Position numbers and translations under genes: made by a program
Notes under the pieces: model-generated
The model's database searches: none
What the model saw: the letters and a program-made list of their open reading frames with translations, nothing else
Told to the model about the DNA's origin: nothing
Shown: positions 8,460 through 20,074 of the stretch, one piece after another
Position numbering within the stretch: the first letter of the stretch is position 1
Layout of the letters: every line of letters starts with the position of its first letter
Source: Desulfoferula mesophila
Lineage (GTDB): Bacteria; Desulfobacterota; Desulfarculia; Desulfarculales; Desulfarculaceae
DNA length: 64,000 bases
Reading direction: 5' to 3'
Assembly: GCF_037076455.1 (NCBI RefSeq)
Contig: NZ_AP028679.1
Span: 3,549,501-3,613,500 of the forward strand

Positions 8460-10126
8460 AAAAGACCCTGGCCGCCCAACTCCTGGAGGCCCTGGAGCGG
8501 GCCTGCGCCGCCGGCGACTTGCCCGCGGTGGAGGAAGTTCCCGAGTTCGTTGTGGAAAAGACCAAGCAGGCCGAGCACGGCGATTTGGCCAGCAACCTGG
8601 CCATGCAACTGGCCCGGCCCTGCCGCCAGGCCCCGCGCAAGATCGCCGAGGTGCTGCTTAAGCACCTGGGCCAGGGCCACGGCCTGATCGAGCGCACCGA
8701 GATCGCCGGTCCCGGCTTCATCAATTTTTTCCTGAACCCGGCCGCCTGGCATGCGGTGCTGCCGGTCATCCTGGCCCAGGGACCCGACTTCGGCCGGGGC
8801 GAGTGGGGCGCGGGGGCCAAGGTGCAGGTGGAGTTCGTCAGCGCCAACCCCACCGGCCCCCTGCACGTGGGCCACGGCCGGGGCGCGGCCCTGGGCGACG
8901 CCATCGCCCGGGTGCTGGCCTTCAGCGGCTTTGAGGCCCAGCGCGAATACTATCTGAACGACGCGGGCAACCAGATGGCCACCCTGGGGCGCAGCGTGTT
9001 GGTGCGGGCCAGGCAGCTCAAAGGCTCGGACGAGCCCTTCCCGGACAACCATTACCGGGGCGAGTACATCAAGGACCTGGCCGCCGAGCTGCTGGCCATC
9101 CCCCAGGGCGCGGGCCTGCTGGAGATGGCCCAAGACGAGGCGGTGGCCCTGGCTTCCCAGTGGGCGGGGCAGAAGATTCTGGACGGCATCAAGGACGACC
9201 TGGCCGCCTTCAACGTCTCGATCGGCAGCTATTTCAGCGAAAAGAGCCTGGTCACCGACGGGGCGGTGGAGCGCGCCTTTGCCGCCCTGGAGGAAAAGGG
9301 CCTGCTTTACGAGGCCGAGGGCGCCCTGTGGTTCAAGGCCACCGAGTTCGGCGACGAGAAAGACCGGGTGGTCAAGCGCTCCAACGGCGAGATCACCTAC
9401 TTCGCCAGCGACATCGCCTATCACCTGGACAAGTTCCGCCGGGGATTTTCGCGCCTGGTGGACGTGTGGGGGGCCGACCACCACGGCTACGTGCCCCGGC
9501 TCAAGGCCTCGCTGGCCGGGCTGGGCCGGGAGCCCGAGGACCTCACCGTGGTGCTGGTGCAGATGGTCAACCTGTTGCGCGGCGGTGAGCCGGTGGCCAT
9601 GTCCACCCGGGCCGGCGAGTTCGTGACCCTGCGCGAGGTGGTGGACGAGGTGGGCGGCGACAGCGCCCGCTTCATCTTCCTCACCCGGCGCTCCGACGCC
9701 CAGCTGGACTTCGACCTGGAAGTGGCCAAGGCCCAGTCCATGGACAACCCGGTGTTTTACGTGCAATACGCCCACACCAGGGTCAGCGCCATCCTGCGCA
9801 AGGCCGAGGCCGAAGGCGTGGCCCTGCCCGACCCGGCAAACACGGACCTGGCCTGCCTGGAGCTGGCCACCGAGGTGGAGTTGGCCAAGCGCCTGGCCGA
9901 GTTCCCCGAATTGATCGAGGGCGCGGCCAGGGCCCTGGAGCCCCACCGCCTCACCTATTACCTGCACGAGCTGGCCGGGGCCTTCCATTCCTACTACAAC
10001 GCCACCCACGTGCTGGTGGACGACCAGGGCCTCAGCGCGGCCCGTCTGGTGCTGGTGCAGGCGGTGGGCCGGGTGCTGGCCAACGGCCTGGAGCTGCTGG
10101 GCGTGAACGCGCCGGAGAAGATGTAG
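8456..10126 (+). CDS. argS: Arginyl-tRNA synthetase
   Basis: Class I aminoacyl-tRNA synthetase charging tRNA-Arg. 556 residues, typical length. The N-terminal Add domain (about 1-110) is followed by the HIGH-type signature GPLHVGHGRG at about 130. The catalytic Rossmann domain ends near VAMSTRAGEF, the degenerate KMSKS region usual for ArgS, and a C-terminal DALR anticodon-binding domain covers the last ~110 residues. It starts at ATG 8456 inside the stop of the Cys-rich small gene and is followed 5 bases later by the SPOR gene. Confidence 0.97.
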   Translation: MKKTLAAQLLEALERACAAGDLPAVEEVPEFVVEKTKQAEHGDLASNLAMQLARPCRQAPRKIAEVLLKHLGQGHGLIERTEIAGPGFINFFLNPAAWHAVLPVILAQGPDFGRGEWGAGAKVQVEFVSANPTGPLHVGHGRGAALGDAIARVLAFSGFEAQREYYLNDAGNQMATLGRSVLVRARQLKGSDEPFPDNHYRGEYIKDLAAELLAIPQGAGLLEMAQDEAVALASQWAGQKILDGIKDDLAAFNVSIGSYFSEKSLVTDGAVERAFAALEEKGLLYEAEGALWFKATEFGDEKDRVVKRSNGEITYFASDIAYHLDKFRRGFSRLVDVWGADHHGYVPRLKASLAGLGREPEDLTVVLVQMVNLLRGGEPVAMSTRAGEFVTLREVVDEVGGDSARFIFLTRRSDAQLDFDLEVAKAQSMDNPVFYVQYAHTRVSAILRKAEAEGVALPDPANTDLACLELATEVELAKRLAEFPELIEGAARALEPHRLTYYLHELAGAFHSYYNATHVLVDDQGLSAARLVLVQAVGRVLANGLELLGVNAPEKM

Positions 10127-10131
10127 GGCTC

Positions 10132-10890
10132 GTGGTCTTCAAGCGCCCAGAACGCCGGCCCCGGCAGAGGGCCGCCCGGGAGCCAGCCTCCCCGGCCAAA
10201 CGGGGTCTGGGCTGGGTGTTCGCGGGCATTCTAATCTGCTGGGCCTTTGTCCTGGGCATCCTGGTGGGCCAGGGTTCCTTGGCCACGCCAGAGCAGGTGG
10301 CCTGGGTGAAGCAGGCCCTGGGCCTGGAGCGCCTGCTGGGCTCCGAGCCCGCCCCGCCGCCCCAGCGGCTCACCGAGGCCCAGTTCTCCTTTTACGACCG
10401 GGTAAAGCAGCAACGCCAGACCGCGCCCGAGCAGCCCGCCGCCCCGAGCAAAGCCACGGCCAAGGCTCCCCCGGCTCCGGCCGCCGCCCCCAAGCCGAAC
10501 GCCCCATCGGCGCCCGCCCAGGCTACGGCCACCGAGGCCAAAGCGGCGGCGGAGACCAAACCGGCGTCCGAGGGTAATGCCACCCCCAAGGCCAAACCGG
10601 CCGAGACACCCGCGCCCGCCGGCTCGGCGGCCCCCACCCAGGCCGAGGGCAAGGGCCGCTTCGCGGTGCAGGTGGCCTCCTTTTCCGAGGAAAATCAGGC
10701 CGTGAACCTGGTGCGCCGCCTGCAGGCGAGCGGCTACCGCGCCTATTCCCTCATGGTGGACGTGAAGGGGGCGGGACGCCGCTATCGGGTGCGGGTGGGG
10801 CCCTATGAGGAGCTGGACGATGCCCAGGGGGCGGCGGGCCGCATCCGTTTGCAACACAAGCTGGCCGCCTACGTCACTCGCCGGGAATGA
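10132..10890 (+). CDS. SPOR-domain membrane protein
   Basis: 252 residues from a GTG start 5 bases after argS. A basic cytoplasmic N-terminus (about 1-25) is followed by one transmembrane helix (about 25-48, GWVFAGILICWAFVLGIL), a long Ala/Pro/Lys-rich linker (about 95-170), and a C-terminal SPOR domain (about 175-252, from GRFAVQVASF). SPOR domains bind peptidoglycan strands lacking stem peptides and often mark septal proteins such as FtsN. The layout is FtsN-like, but the family is broad, so I assign no symbol. The argS-SPOR pairing is common in related genomes (from memory). Confidence 0.85.
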   Translation: MVFKRPERRPRQRAAREPASPAKRGLGWVFAGILICWAFVLGILVGQGSLATPEQVAWVKQALGLERLLGSEPAPPPQRLTEAQFSFYDRVKQQRQTAPEQPAAPSKATAKAPPAPAAAPKPNAPSAPAQATATEAKAAAETKPASEGNATPKAKPAETPAPAGSAAPTQAEGKGRFAVQVASFSEENQAVNLVRRLQASGYRAYSLMVDVKGAGRRYRVRVGPYEELDDAQGAAGRIRLQHKLAAYVTRRE

Positions 10891-10980
10891 TCTTTGGTGA
10901 TGGGGGCTTGCCGCCGCGGCCCGGCTATGGCAACATTGTCTCAGGCACTATACGAACCCCTGAATTCAGGTAAAGCGCCC

Positions 10981-11850
10981 ATGCAAGCACGCTTTTTTGG
11001 CTTCCTGGCCGCCTCCTTCTTCTTAGCGGCATGTTTACTTGCCTCGGCGGGCCTCGCCGGGGCCGCCCCTGATTACTCCAACCTGCCGGCCAAGTACGCC
11101 GACCTGCCCAAAAAGGTCACCAACGAGTTGGGCATGGAGTTCGTGCTCATCCCCCCCGGCACCTTCATGATGGGCAGCCCCAAAAGCGAGCCGGGCCATC
11201 AGGAGCGGGAACAGCAGCACCAGGTCACCCTCACCCGGCCTTTTTACCTGCAAACCACCGAGGTTACCTTGGAGCAGTGGCACAAGGTTATGGGTAAGCG
11301 CTGGTTGGCCGCCCAGCGCCCCGGCGGGCCCAAGTCCCCGGTGACCCAGGTGTCCTGGTTTCAGGCCGAGCAGTTCATCTACAAGCTCAACCACTCGGGC
11401 AAGGCCAGCTACCGCCTGCCCACCGAGGCGGAGTGGGAATACGCCGCCCGGGCCGGCAGCCAAACCTCCTACCCCTGGGGCGAAGGCATCGACTGCGACC
11501 GGGCCATGTATGCCAACAACAGCCTGAAATACGACGGCTGCCAGAAGTACTACCTCTCCCGGGGTCTGTCCGCCGACGACCCGGCTCCGGTGGGAAGCTT
11601 CCCGCCCAATGCCTGGGGCATCTACGACACCGCGGGCAACGTTTGGGAGTGGGTCTCCGACTGGCTGGGGCCCTACCCCCAAGGGCCTGCGACCGACCCT
11701 CAGGGCCCGGTCAGCGGCGAGTGGCGGGTGCGCCGGGGGGGCAGTTGGTTCGGCAAGCCCCACTACCTGCGCTCGGCCAACCGCAACTTCGCCAGCCCGG
11801 CCTCCAAGTACAACACCCTGGGCTTCCGCCTGGTCAAGGAGATACCTTAG
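10981..11850 (+). CDS. Exported sulfatase-modifying-factor (SUMF1/FGE-fold) protein without catalytic Cys
   Basis: 289 residues from ATG 10981. The N-terminus is a signal sequence; it contains LAAC (Cys 18), which could act as a lipobox, but a normal cleavage near AGAA is equally possible. The rest is one formylglycine-generating-enzyme/C-type-lectin-like domain: IPPGTFMMGS, EVTLEQW, RLPTEAEWEYAARAG, AGNVWEW, RRGGSW and GFRLV. True sulfatase-activating enzymes have a cysteine pair near the RGGS motif; here the segment is RRGGSWFGKPHYLRS with none, so FGE activity is unlikely. Related domains serve in other oxidations or as binding modules. No sulfatase gene lies nearby. The upstream in-frame extension to about 10894 is not used here because it would precede the signal peptide. 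Confidence 0.8.
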   Translation: MQARFFGFLAASFFLAACLLASAGLAGAAPDYSNLPAKYADLPKKVTNELGMEFVLIPPGTFMMGSPKSEPGHQEREQQHQVTLTRPFYLQTTEVTLEQWHKVMGKRWLAAQRPGGPKSPVTQVSWFQAEQFIYKLNHSGKASYRLPTEAEWEYAARAGSQTSYPWGEGIDCDRAMYANNSLKYDGCQKYYLSRGLSADDPAPVGSFPPNAWGIYDTAGNVWEWVSDWLGPYPQGPATDPQGPVSGEWRVRRGGSWFGKPHYLRSANRNFASPASKYNTLGFRLVKEIP

Positions 11851-11938
11851 CCCGTCAGTGGCGGCGGCCCGGAGCGCACCCCAAGGCCCGGCCCGCCGCG
11901 CCCAGCCTTGCTGCGGTTGGCCGCCGTGGCGGCCGCCT

Positions 11939-11967
11939 TTGACCCTCAGCGCCCCTCACGTTAAAAT
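11939..11967 (+). promoter_or_regulatory. Sigma-70 promoter for the GNAT-pmbA pair
   Basis: TTGACC (11939-11944), a 17-base spacer and TAAAAT (11962-11967), each box 5 of 6 to consensus. The expected start is about 25 bases upstream of ATG 11998, leaving room for the GGAG site at 11985-11989. A 7-bp inverted repeat just upstream (11919-11934) may be a weak terminator for the preceding gene. Confidence 0.65.
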
Positions 11968-11997
11968 GGGAACCTCCTCGCTAATGGAGTACGGCCC

Positions 11998-12450
11998 ATG
12001 ATCCGCAAGGCGCGGCAAGACGATGTGCGCTTCATACACAAGCTCCTGGCTCATTACGGCGGCCAAGGCGACCTGCTGGCCCGTTCCCTCACCGATCTGT
12101 ACGAGTTCCTGCGCGACTTCGTGATCGCCGAGGACGACGAGGGCCAGGCGGTGGGTGCCTGCGCCCTGCATTTGTGCTGGGAAGACCTCTGCGAGATCCG
12201 CAGCCTGGCGGTGTTGCCCGAGCGGGGCGGCGAGGGCTGGGGCACCAAGCTGGTGGAGGCCTGCTGCTCCGAGGCGGTGACCCTGGGCTTCAACAAGATA
12301 TTCGCCCTCACCTACCGCCCGTCCTTTTTCGCCCGTTTCGATTTCAAGCAGGTGGACAAGCAGCTTCTGCCCAACAAGATCTGGGCTGATTGCATAAACT
12401 GCGTGAAGTTTCCGGACTGCGACGAGATCGCCATGCTGCTGGAGCTATGA
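11998..12450 (+). CDS. GNAT N-acetyltransferase, ArgA-like (COG1246 type)
   Basis: 150 residues with a GNAT fold: an N-terminal IRKARQDDV strand-helix, a central LAVLPERGGEGWGTKLVE acetyl-CoA-binding loop (about residues 65-82), and a C-terminal FFARFDFKQ segment, where family members usually read FFxxxGF. This size and pattern match the short stand-alone ArgA-type acetyltransferases, which in some bacteria act as N-acetylglutamate synthase without the amino-acid-kinase domain. Glutamate as substrate is inference. argJ, about 5 kb away, also makes N-acetylglutamate in part. Two Cys pairs near the C-terminus (DCINC, DC) are unusual. Its stop overlaps the pmbA start (ATGA). Confidence 0.75.
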   Translation: MIRKARQDDVRFIHKLLAHYGGQGDLLARSLTDLYEFLRDFVIAEDDEGQAVGACALHLCWEDLCEIRSLAVLPERGGEGWGTKLVEACCSEAVTLGFNKIFALTYRPSFFARFDFKQVDKQLLPNKIWADCINCVKFPDCDEIAMLLEL

Positions 12451-13790
12451 AGGTGGATTTAGATCGTCAAGTGGAGTTGGCCCGTAAGGCCCTGGAGGCC
12501 CAAGGGGCCCGGGAGTGGGAAATCGCGGCGGTGCACAGCGAGAGCGTATCCATCGGGGTGCGCGGCCAAGAGGTGGACGCCTTCCAGCAATCCACCTCCA
12601 GCGGTTTGGCCCTCCGGGTGGTCAGCGACGAGCGCCTGGGCTTCGCCTATGTAATCGGCGGCGATCCCCAGGGCATCGAGCGGGCCGCGGCCGAGGCCAT
12701 GGCTTCGGCCCAGGCCAGCGACCCCGAGCCGGGCATCAGCCTGTCGGGCCCGGTGGATCAGCTTCCCCAGGTGGAGGTTTTCGACCCCGAGCTGGCCGCC
12801 GACCCGGTGGAGGCCAAGGTGGCGCGGGCCAAGCAGGTGGCCGCCGCCGCCCTGGAGGCCGACCCCCGGGTGGTGCACGTACAGCCCGCCGAGTTCGACT
12901 CGGCGGTGAGCACCCTGCGCCTGCTCACCTCCCGCGGCCTGGATTTCACCCACCAAGGCACCACCGCCTCGGCCGGAGCCCTGGCCATGGCCGCCCAGGA
13001 CGGGGAGCAGGAGATGGGCTGGGAGAGCCACAGCGCCCGCTTCCTGTCCGAGATCGACCCCCAGGCCCTGGGCCGCGAGGCGGGTCGGCGGGCGGCGGCC
13101 TTTTTGGGGGCCAGGCCGGTGAACGACGGCCGCTACGACGTGGTTCTGGACAACTCGGTGGCCGCGCAATTTTTGGGCCTGTTGGCGGCGTCGTTGACGG
13201 GCGACTCCCTGCTCAAGGGCCGTTCGCTCTTGGCGGGCAAAGAGGGCAGCCGGATCGTCAGTCCCCTGGTGAGCCTGGTGGACGACGGCACCCTGCCCCG
13301 GGGCCTGGGCAGCGCGGCCCTGGACGACGAGGGGGTGCCCATGCGCCGCAAGGCCCTGGTGGAGCGGGGAGTGCTCAAGGGCTTCATCTTCGATCGCCTG
13401 TGGGGGGCGCGCCAGGGCCAGGGCAGCACCGGCAACGGCATGCGCGGCTCTTTGAAGGGCCCGCCGGGGGTGGATTTCTCCAACCTGTTCCTGGAGCCGG
13501 GCCAGGCCTCGCCCCAGGAGTTGGAGGGGCGCCTGGAGCGCGGCCTGGTGATCTGCGACATCATGGGCGGCCACACCGCCGACCCGGTGAGCGGCGAGTT
13601 CAGTTTCGGGGCGGCGGGATTTTTGGTGGAAAAGGGGGAGCGGGTGCGCCCGGTGAAGTCCATCGCCATCGCCGGACAGGTGCTGGAGCTGTTCCAGGCG
13701 GTGGCCGAAGTCGGCTCTGACCTGAGATTTTTCGGCCGCAAGGGCTCGCCCAGTCTGCTCATCAGCCGCATGTCGGTCAGCGGATCGTAA
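12447..13790 (+). CDS. pmbA: PmbA/TldE-type subunit of the TldD/TldE protease
   Basis: 447 residues from ATG 12447, overlapping the previous stop. It shows the PmbA/TldD fold: an N-terminal domain with the SGLALRVV strand and a C-terminal domain with RYDVVLDNSVAAQFLG, GSRIVSPLVSLVDDG and the closing MGGHTADPVSGEFSFGA. The HExxH metal site of TldD is absent, so this is the non-catalytic TldE/PmbA partner, which acts with TldD in peptide processing. No tldD is in the window. Confidence 0.88.
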   Translation: MKVDLDRQVELARKALEAQGAREWEIAAVHSESVSIGVRGQEVDAFQQSTSSGLALRVVSDERLGFAYVIGGDPQGIERAAAEAMASAQASDPEPGISLSGPVDQLPQVEVFDPELAADPVEAKVARAKQVAAAALEADPRVVHVQPAEFDSAVSTLRLLTSRGLDFTHQGTTASAGALAMAAQDGEQEMGWESHSARFLSEIDPQALGREAGRRAAAFLGARPVNDGRYDVVLDNSVAAQFLGLLAASLTGDSLLKGRSLLAGKEGSRIVSPLVSLVDDGTLPRGLGSAALDDEGVPMRRKALVERGVLKGFIFDRLWGARQGQGSTGNGMRGSLKGPPGVDFSNLFLEPGQASPQELEGRLERGLVICDIMGGHTADPVSGEFSFGAAGFLVEKGERVRPVKSIAIAGQVLELFQAVAEVGSDLRFFGRKGSPSLLISRMSVSGS

Positions 13791-13850
13791 TTAACCAATA
13801 ACACTAATGATATTATTTTACTACAAGATCGTAACCTGCCGTTTACGGGG

Positions 13851-13879
13851 TTGACTATAAAATCCAGCCATGCTAAATG
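13851..13879 (+). promoter_or_regulatory. Possible promoter for the M23 peptidase gene
   Basis: TTGACT (13851-13856), a 17-base spacer and a poor TAAATG (13874-13879), within an AT-rich 160-base gap between pmbA and the peptidase gene. The -35 is good and the -10 weak. Confidence 0.35.
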
Positions 13880-13951
13880 TGCTCAGATCGATTTTTCTGT
13901 AACTGTCCTGGGCTCCAGGGCTCATCGACAGCCGACATACATAGGGATGGC

Positions 13952-14863
13952 GTGGCAAAAAAAATAAACGTAATGATCTTCCCCGACGAGGGAACCGACC
14001 GGGTCAAACGACTCTGCCTCCCTCGTTTTCTCATGTGGTTTTTCGTTGTCGCCTTGGGCGGCTCGTTGAGCTTGGCCGGTTATTGGTATTATCGCTACCA
14101 AGACGCGACGGCCCAGCAACCCGTGTACCAGGCCGACGGGAACCTCTACACCCGCCAACAAGCCCAAATTACCGCCTTTGCCCAGCGCCTGGCGGACATG
14201 AACGAGCAAATCAGCAGCCTCAAGTCCTTCAACGAGCGCCTGCGGCAGATGGCCAACCTGGACCGGCCCGGCCAAAAGGACGACATCTTCGGCGTGGGCG
14301 GTCGTGAAAGCGACGCCGGCGGAGCCGGGGTGCGCCTGGCCTCCACCCGCACCGAGCGCCAGTTGCAGACCATGCAGCGCGACTTGGACCGCCTGAACGC
14401 CGATAGCGAAACCGAGCGGATGCTGCAGCGCCATCTGGCCAAGTTTTTGGAAGACCGGCGCTCCATCCTGGCCGCCACCCCCTCCCTGTGGCCGGTGCGC
14501 GGTTGGGTCACCTCCGGCTTCGGCATGCGCGCCTCGCCCTTTGGCAAGGGCAAAAAGTTCCACTCCGGCTTGGACATCTCCACCCGGCGCGGCACCCCGG
14601 TCATCGCCCCGGCGGGCGGGGTGGTCACCTTCGCGGGCTGGGAGGGCGGATTCGGCCGCATGCTGGCCATCAACCACGGCCACGGCATCGTCACCCGCTA
14701 CGCCCACTTGCAAAAGATCAAGGTCAAGCTGGGAGAAAAAGTGGAGCGGGGACAGTCCATCGGCTCGGTAGGCAACACCGGGCGCTCCACCGGACCCCAT
14801 TTGCACTACGAGGTGCTGCTGTCGGGGGTTCCCACCAACCCCATGTATTACATCTTAGATTGA
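13952..14863 (+). CDS. Membrane-anchored M23 (LytM-type) metallopeptidase
   Basis: 303 residues from GTG 13952, preceded by AGGGAT. An upstream in-frame ATG at 13877 would add 25 unrelated residues. A short cytoplasmic N-terminus (VAKKINVMIFPDEG) is followed by one transmembrane helix (about 28-48), a coiled-coil-like stretch (about 75-170, NEQISSLKSFNERLRQM) and the zinc peptidase domain (about 180-300). The metal ligands are visible in HSGLD (HxxxD) and HLH near GPHLHYEV. It should cleave peptidoglycan cross-bridges in the periplasm or, as in EnvC-type proteins, activate an amidase. It ends just before a clear terminator. Confidence 0.9.
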   Translation: MAKKINVMIFPDEGTDRVKRLCLPRFLMWFFVVALGGSLSLAGYWYYRYQDATAQQPVYQADGNLYTRQQAQITAFAQRLADMNEQISSLKSFNERLRQMANLDRPGQKDDIFGVGGRESDAGGAGVRLASTRTERQLQTMQRDLDRLNADSETERMLQRHLAKFLEDRRSILAATPSLWPVRGWVTSGFGMRASPFGKGKKFHSGLDISTRRGTPVIAPAGGVVTFAGWEGGFGRMLAINHGHGIVTRYAHLQKIKVKLGEKVERGQSIGSVGNTGRSTGPHLHYEVLLSGVPTNPMYYILD

Positions 14864-14889
14864 TCGTAGTAACAAATAGTTATCCGCTT

Positions 14890-14926
14890 TCCCGGCGCAA
14901 TGCAACGCGCCGGGATTTGCTTTTTT
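14890..14926 (+). terminator. Intrinsic terminator between the M23 gene and secA
   Basis: Perfect 9-bp stem TCCCGGCGC / GCGCCGGGA (14890-14898 and 14907-14915) with an 8-base loop, then TTTGCTTTTTT. It stops only 25 bases before the secA ATG, so it could instead act as a leader attenuator for secA. Confidence 0.8.
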
Positions 14927-14951
14927 GGCCCAAGGGGCCACAATAGGGACC

Positions 14952-17576
<2,625 letters not shown>

Positions 17577-17597
17577 TCCCGACCCAGGCAATTTCAG

Positions 17598-17632
17598 ACC
17601 CGGCCCCGGAATTTTCCGGGGCCGGGTTTTTT
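17598..17632 (+). terminator. Strong intrinsic terminator of secA
   Basis: A perfect 14-bp inverted repeat (17598-17611 and 17614-17627) with the core CCCGGCCCCGG, followed by six T residues, 22 bases past the secA stop. Confidence 0.95.
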
Positions 17633-17737
17633 GCGGCCGCCGGCGCTCGGGCACGTAGCGGTGGGCTTAACCCTCCGGCAATGGTATATGTGTGGACAAG
17701 GGCCCAGGCCCATTACCTCGCACTGGAGAATCGAACC

Positions 17738-18988
17738 ATGCAAGAGCTTCCCGAGTTGGGCGACGCGCCCCTGAAGCAGGGCAACGAGGTAAACCAGGAG
17801 GTGGCCGGTTTCCGGGCCGCCGCGGCCCCCTGCGGCCTGCGCAAGGACGGCCGGGCCGACCTGGCCCTCATCGCCGCCGACCTGCCGGTGTCGGTGGCCG
17901 GGGTGTTCACCACCAACTTGCTGGCCGCCGCCCCGGTGCGGGTAGCGCGCCAAAACGTGCGCAACGGCCGGGCCCGGGCCATTCTGGCCAACAGCGGCGG
18001 GGCCAACGCCGCCACCGGCGAGCCGGGCCTGAGCGCCTGCCGCTCCACCTGCCGGGCCGTGGCCGCCGCCCTGGGCTGCTCTCCCGAAGAGGTGCTGCCC
18101 TGCTCCACCGGGGTGATCGGCCAGGTGCTCGACGACACCAAGGTCAACGCGGTGGTGCCCTCTCTGGCCGCCGGGCTGAGCCCCCTGGGCCTGGCCGAGG
18201 CGGCCGGGGCCATCATGACCACCGACGCCTACAAGAAGATGGCCAAACGCCAGGCCATGGTGGGCGGCCAGCAGGTCAACGTGGTGGGCATGGCCAAGGG
18301 CGCGGGCATGATCCGCCCGGACATGGCCACCATGCTCTGCTTTGTCCTTACCGACGCGGCGGCCGCCCCCGAGGCCCTGGCCAAGGTGCTGGGCGAGGCG
18401 GTGGAGCAGAGTTTCAACCGCATCAGCGTGGACGGCGACACCTCCACCAACGACACGGTGCTGCTGTTGGCCAGCGGCAAGGCCGGCAACCCCGAGCTGG
18501 TCCCCGGCGACCCGGATTTGGCCTGGCTCACCGGGGCGGTCACCGCGGTGTGCCAGGAGCTGGCCACCATGATCGTGGCCGACGGCGAGGGAGCCGGGCA
18601 CTTGGCCCGGGTCAGGGTATGCTCGGCGGCCAGCGCGGACCAGGCCCGGGAGGTGGCCTACGCCATCGCCCATTCGCCTTTGGTAAAGACCGCTCTCACC
18701 GGCGGCGACCCCAACTGGGGCCGCATCCTGAGCACCGCCGGGGCCGAGAGCGCCCGGCGGGGCCATCCCTTTGACGAGACCCGCTGCGATTTGTACATCG
18801 GCGGGGCGTTGGTGGCCCAGGGAGGCCTGGCCACCGGGGCCGAAGCGGAGGCCCAGGCGGTGAAGGTCATGGCCCGGCCTCGTTATGAAATAAGATTGGA
18901 GCTTGGCCTGGGACGGGAGGAGCACTGGGTGCTCACCACCGACCTTACCAAGGATTACATAGACCTAAACGCCGACTATCGTTCCTGA
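17738..18988 (+). CDS. argJ: Glutamate N-acetyltransferase / amino-acid acetyltransferase ArgJ
   Basis: Ornithine acetyltransferase that recycles the acetyl group from N-acetylornithine to glutamate and, in bifunctional forms, also uses acetyl-CoA. 416 residues from ATG 17738 with GGAG upstream; an in-frame extension to 17681 looks untranslated. The self-cleavage site is visible as KGAGMIRPDMATML, cut before the nucleophilic Thr of ATML. Other family segments include SGGANAATGEPG, RISVDGDTSTNDT and GGDPNWGRIL. No other arginine genes are adjacent. A possible extended -10 (TGGTATATG, 17682-17690) lies upstream. Confidence 0.95.
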   Translation: MQELPELGDAPLKQGNEVNQEVAGFRAAAAPCGLRKDGRADLALIAADLPVSVAGVFTTNLLAAAPVRVARQNVRNGRARAILANSGGANAATGEPGLSACRSTCRAVAAALGCSPEEVLPCSTGVIGQVLDDTKVNAVVPSLAAGLSPLGLAEAAGAIMTTDAYKKMAKRQAMVGGQQVNVVGMAKGAGMIRPDMATMLCFVLTDAAAAPEALAKVLGEAVEQSFNRISVDGDTSTNDTVLLLASGKAGNPELVPGDPDLAWLTGAVTAVCQELATMIVADGEGAGHLARVRVCSAASADQAREVAYAIAHSPLVKTALTGGDPNWGRILSTAGAESARRGHPFDETRCDLYIGGALVAQGGLATGAEAEAQAVKVMARPRYEIRLELGLGREEHWVLTTDLTKDYIDLNADYRS

Positions 18989-19028
18989 AAGCTTAACCCG
19001 CCCGTCACGGGACGGCCCTTGGCCTCCC

Positions 19029-19057
19029 TTGCGGGGCGGGGGAGCCTGTGATATTCT
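19029..19057 (+). promoter_or_regulatory. Candidate promoter of the rpsB operon
   Basis: TTGCGG (19029-19034), a 17-base spacer and TATTCT (19052-19057) with an extended -10 TG. It would start a leader of about 110 bases in front of rpsB. Confidence 0.45.
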
Positions 19058-19103
19058 TCGGCGGTTAACTAATTACACACGCCTTGCCGGGGCGGCCCTG
19101 GTG

Positions 19104-19119
19104 CCGGCCCTCGGGCCGG
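19104..19119 (+). promoter_or_regulatory. Hairpin in the rpsB leader
   Basis: A 7-bp perfect inverted repeat CCGGCCC / GGGCCGG in the untranslated leader, with flanking GTGCC / GGCAC that could extend or compete with it. S2 represses its own rpsB-tsf message in other bacteria; whether this hairpin takes part is inference. Confidence 0.3.
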
Positions 19120-19176
19120 TGGGCACACCCACCAAAACGGCCAGGCGGAGGACAAACCGAATCAGGAGGAAGCAAC

Positions 19177-20031
19177 GTGGCCTACGTGACCATGCGCGAG
19201 CTGTTGGAGGCCGGAGTCCACTTCGGTCACCAGACCGGCCGGTGGAACCCCAAGATGAAGTCTTATATCTTCGGGGCCCGCAACGGCATTCACATCATCG
19301 ACCTGCAGCAGACCGTAACCCTTTTCCGCCAAGCCTACGATTTCATTACCAAGACCGTGGCCAAGGGCGGCGAGGTGCTCTTTGTGGGCACCAAGCGCCA
19401 GGCGGCGGACATCATCGCCGAGGAAGCCACCCGCTGCGGCATGTACAACGTCAACCACCGCTGGTTGGGCGGCATGCTCACCAACTTCCAGACCATCAAG
19501 AAGTCCATCGAGCGCTACAAGTGGCTGGAAAGCATCGTGGCCGACGGCACCATCGACAACTACCCCAAGAAGGAGTCCATGTCCCTGCGGCGCGAGCTGG
19601 AAAAGGCCGAGCGCACCCTGGGCGGCATCAAGGACATGAACCGCCTGCCCTCCGCGGTGGTGTTGGTGGACATCAAAAAGGAAAAGATCGCGGTCAACGA
19701 AGCCCGGCGGCTCAAGATACCCATCGTGGCCATCGTGGACACCAACTGCGACCCCGAGGGCATCGACTACCTGGTGCCCGGCAACGACGACGCCATCCGG
19801 GCCATCCGCCTGTTCAGCGGCGCCATGGCCCAGGCCGCCAACGACGGCCTGGCCCTTCGGGAGCAGCGGGGAGGCGCGGGCCGCGAGTCCGAGAAGGTTG
19901 AGATGCCCCAGGACATGCCCGAGCTGACCGTGGGCCGTCCCGAGGAGCAGGAGGGCCCCGAGGTGGTGGTCATCCGCAAGGAAAAGCCCGCCGCGAAAGA
20001 GGCCGCCGCCGAGGAGAGCACCGAGGACTAA
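19177..20031 (+). CDS. rpsB: 30S ribosomal protein S2
   Basis: 284 residues from GTG 19177, chosen because AGGAGG (19164-19169) lies 7 bases upstream and the protein then begins with the family start [17 protein letters not shown]. The S2 fold continues with [34 protein letters not shown] and [13 protein letters not shown]. Compared with the ~241-residue E. coli protein it has an acidic, low-complexity C-terminal tail of about 50 residues. First gene of the rpsB-tsf-pyrH-frr group. Confidence 0.98.
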   Translation: MAYVTMRELLEAGVHFGHQTGRWNPKMKSYIFGARNGIHIIDLQQTVTLFRQAYDFITKTVAKGGEVLFVGTKRQAADIIAEEATRCGMYNVNHRWLGGMLTNFQTIKKSIERYKWLESIVADGTIDNYPKKESMSLRRELEKAERTLGGIKDMNRLPSAVVLVDIKKEKIAVNEARRLKIPIVAIVDTNCDPEGIDYLVPGNDDAIRAIRLFSGAMAQAANDGLALREQRGGAGRESEKVEMPQDMPELTVGRPEEQEGPEVVVIRKEKPAAKEAAAEESTED

Positions 20032-20074
20032 GCCGGGAAATTATCCCGGGCCGACGCCATTTTTGTGAGACCAA

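Noticed and set aside
10981-11850. Active formylglycine-generating enzyme
   Set aside because: The catalytic cysteine pair is missing and no sulfatase is linked.
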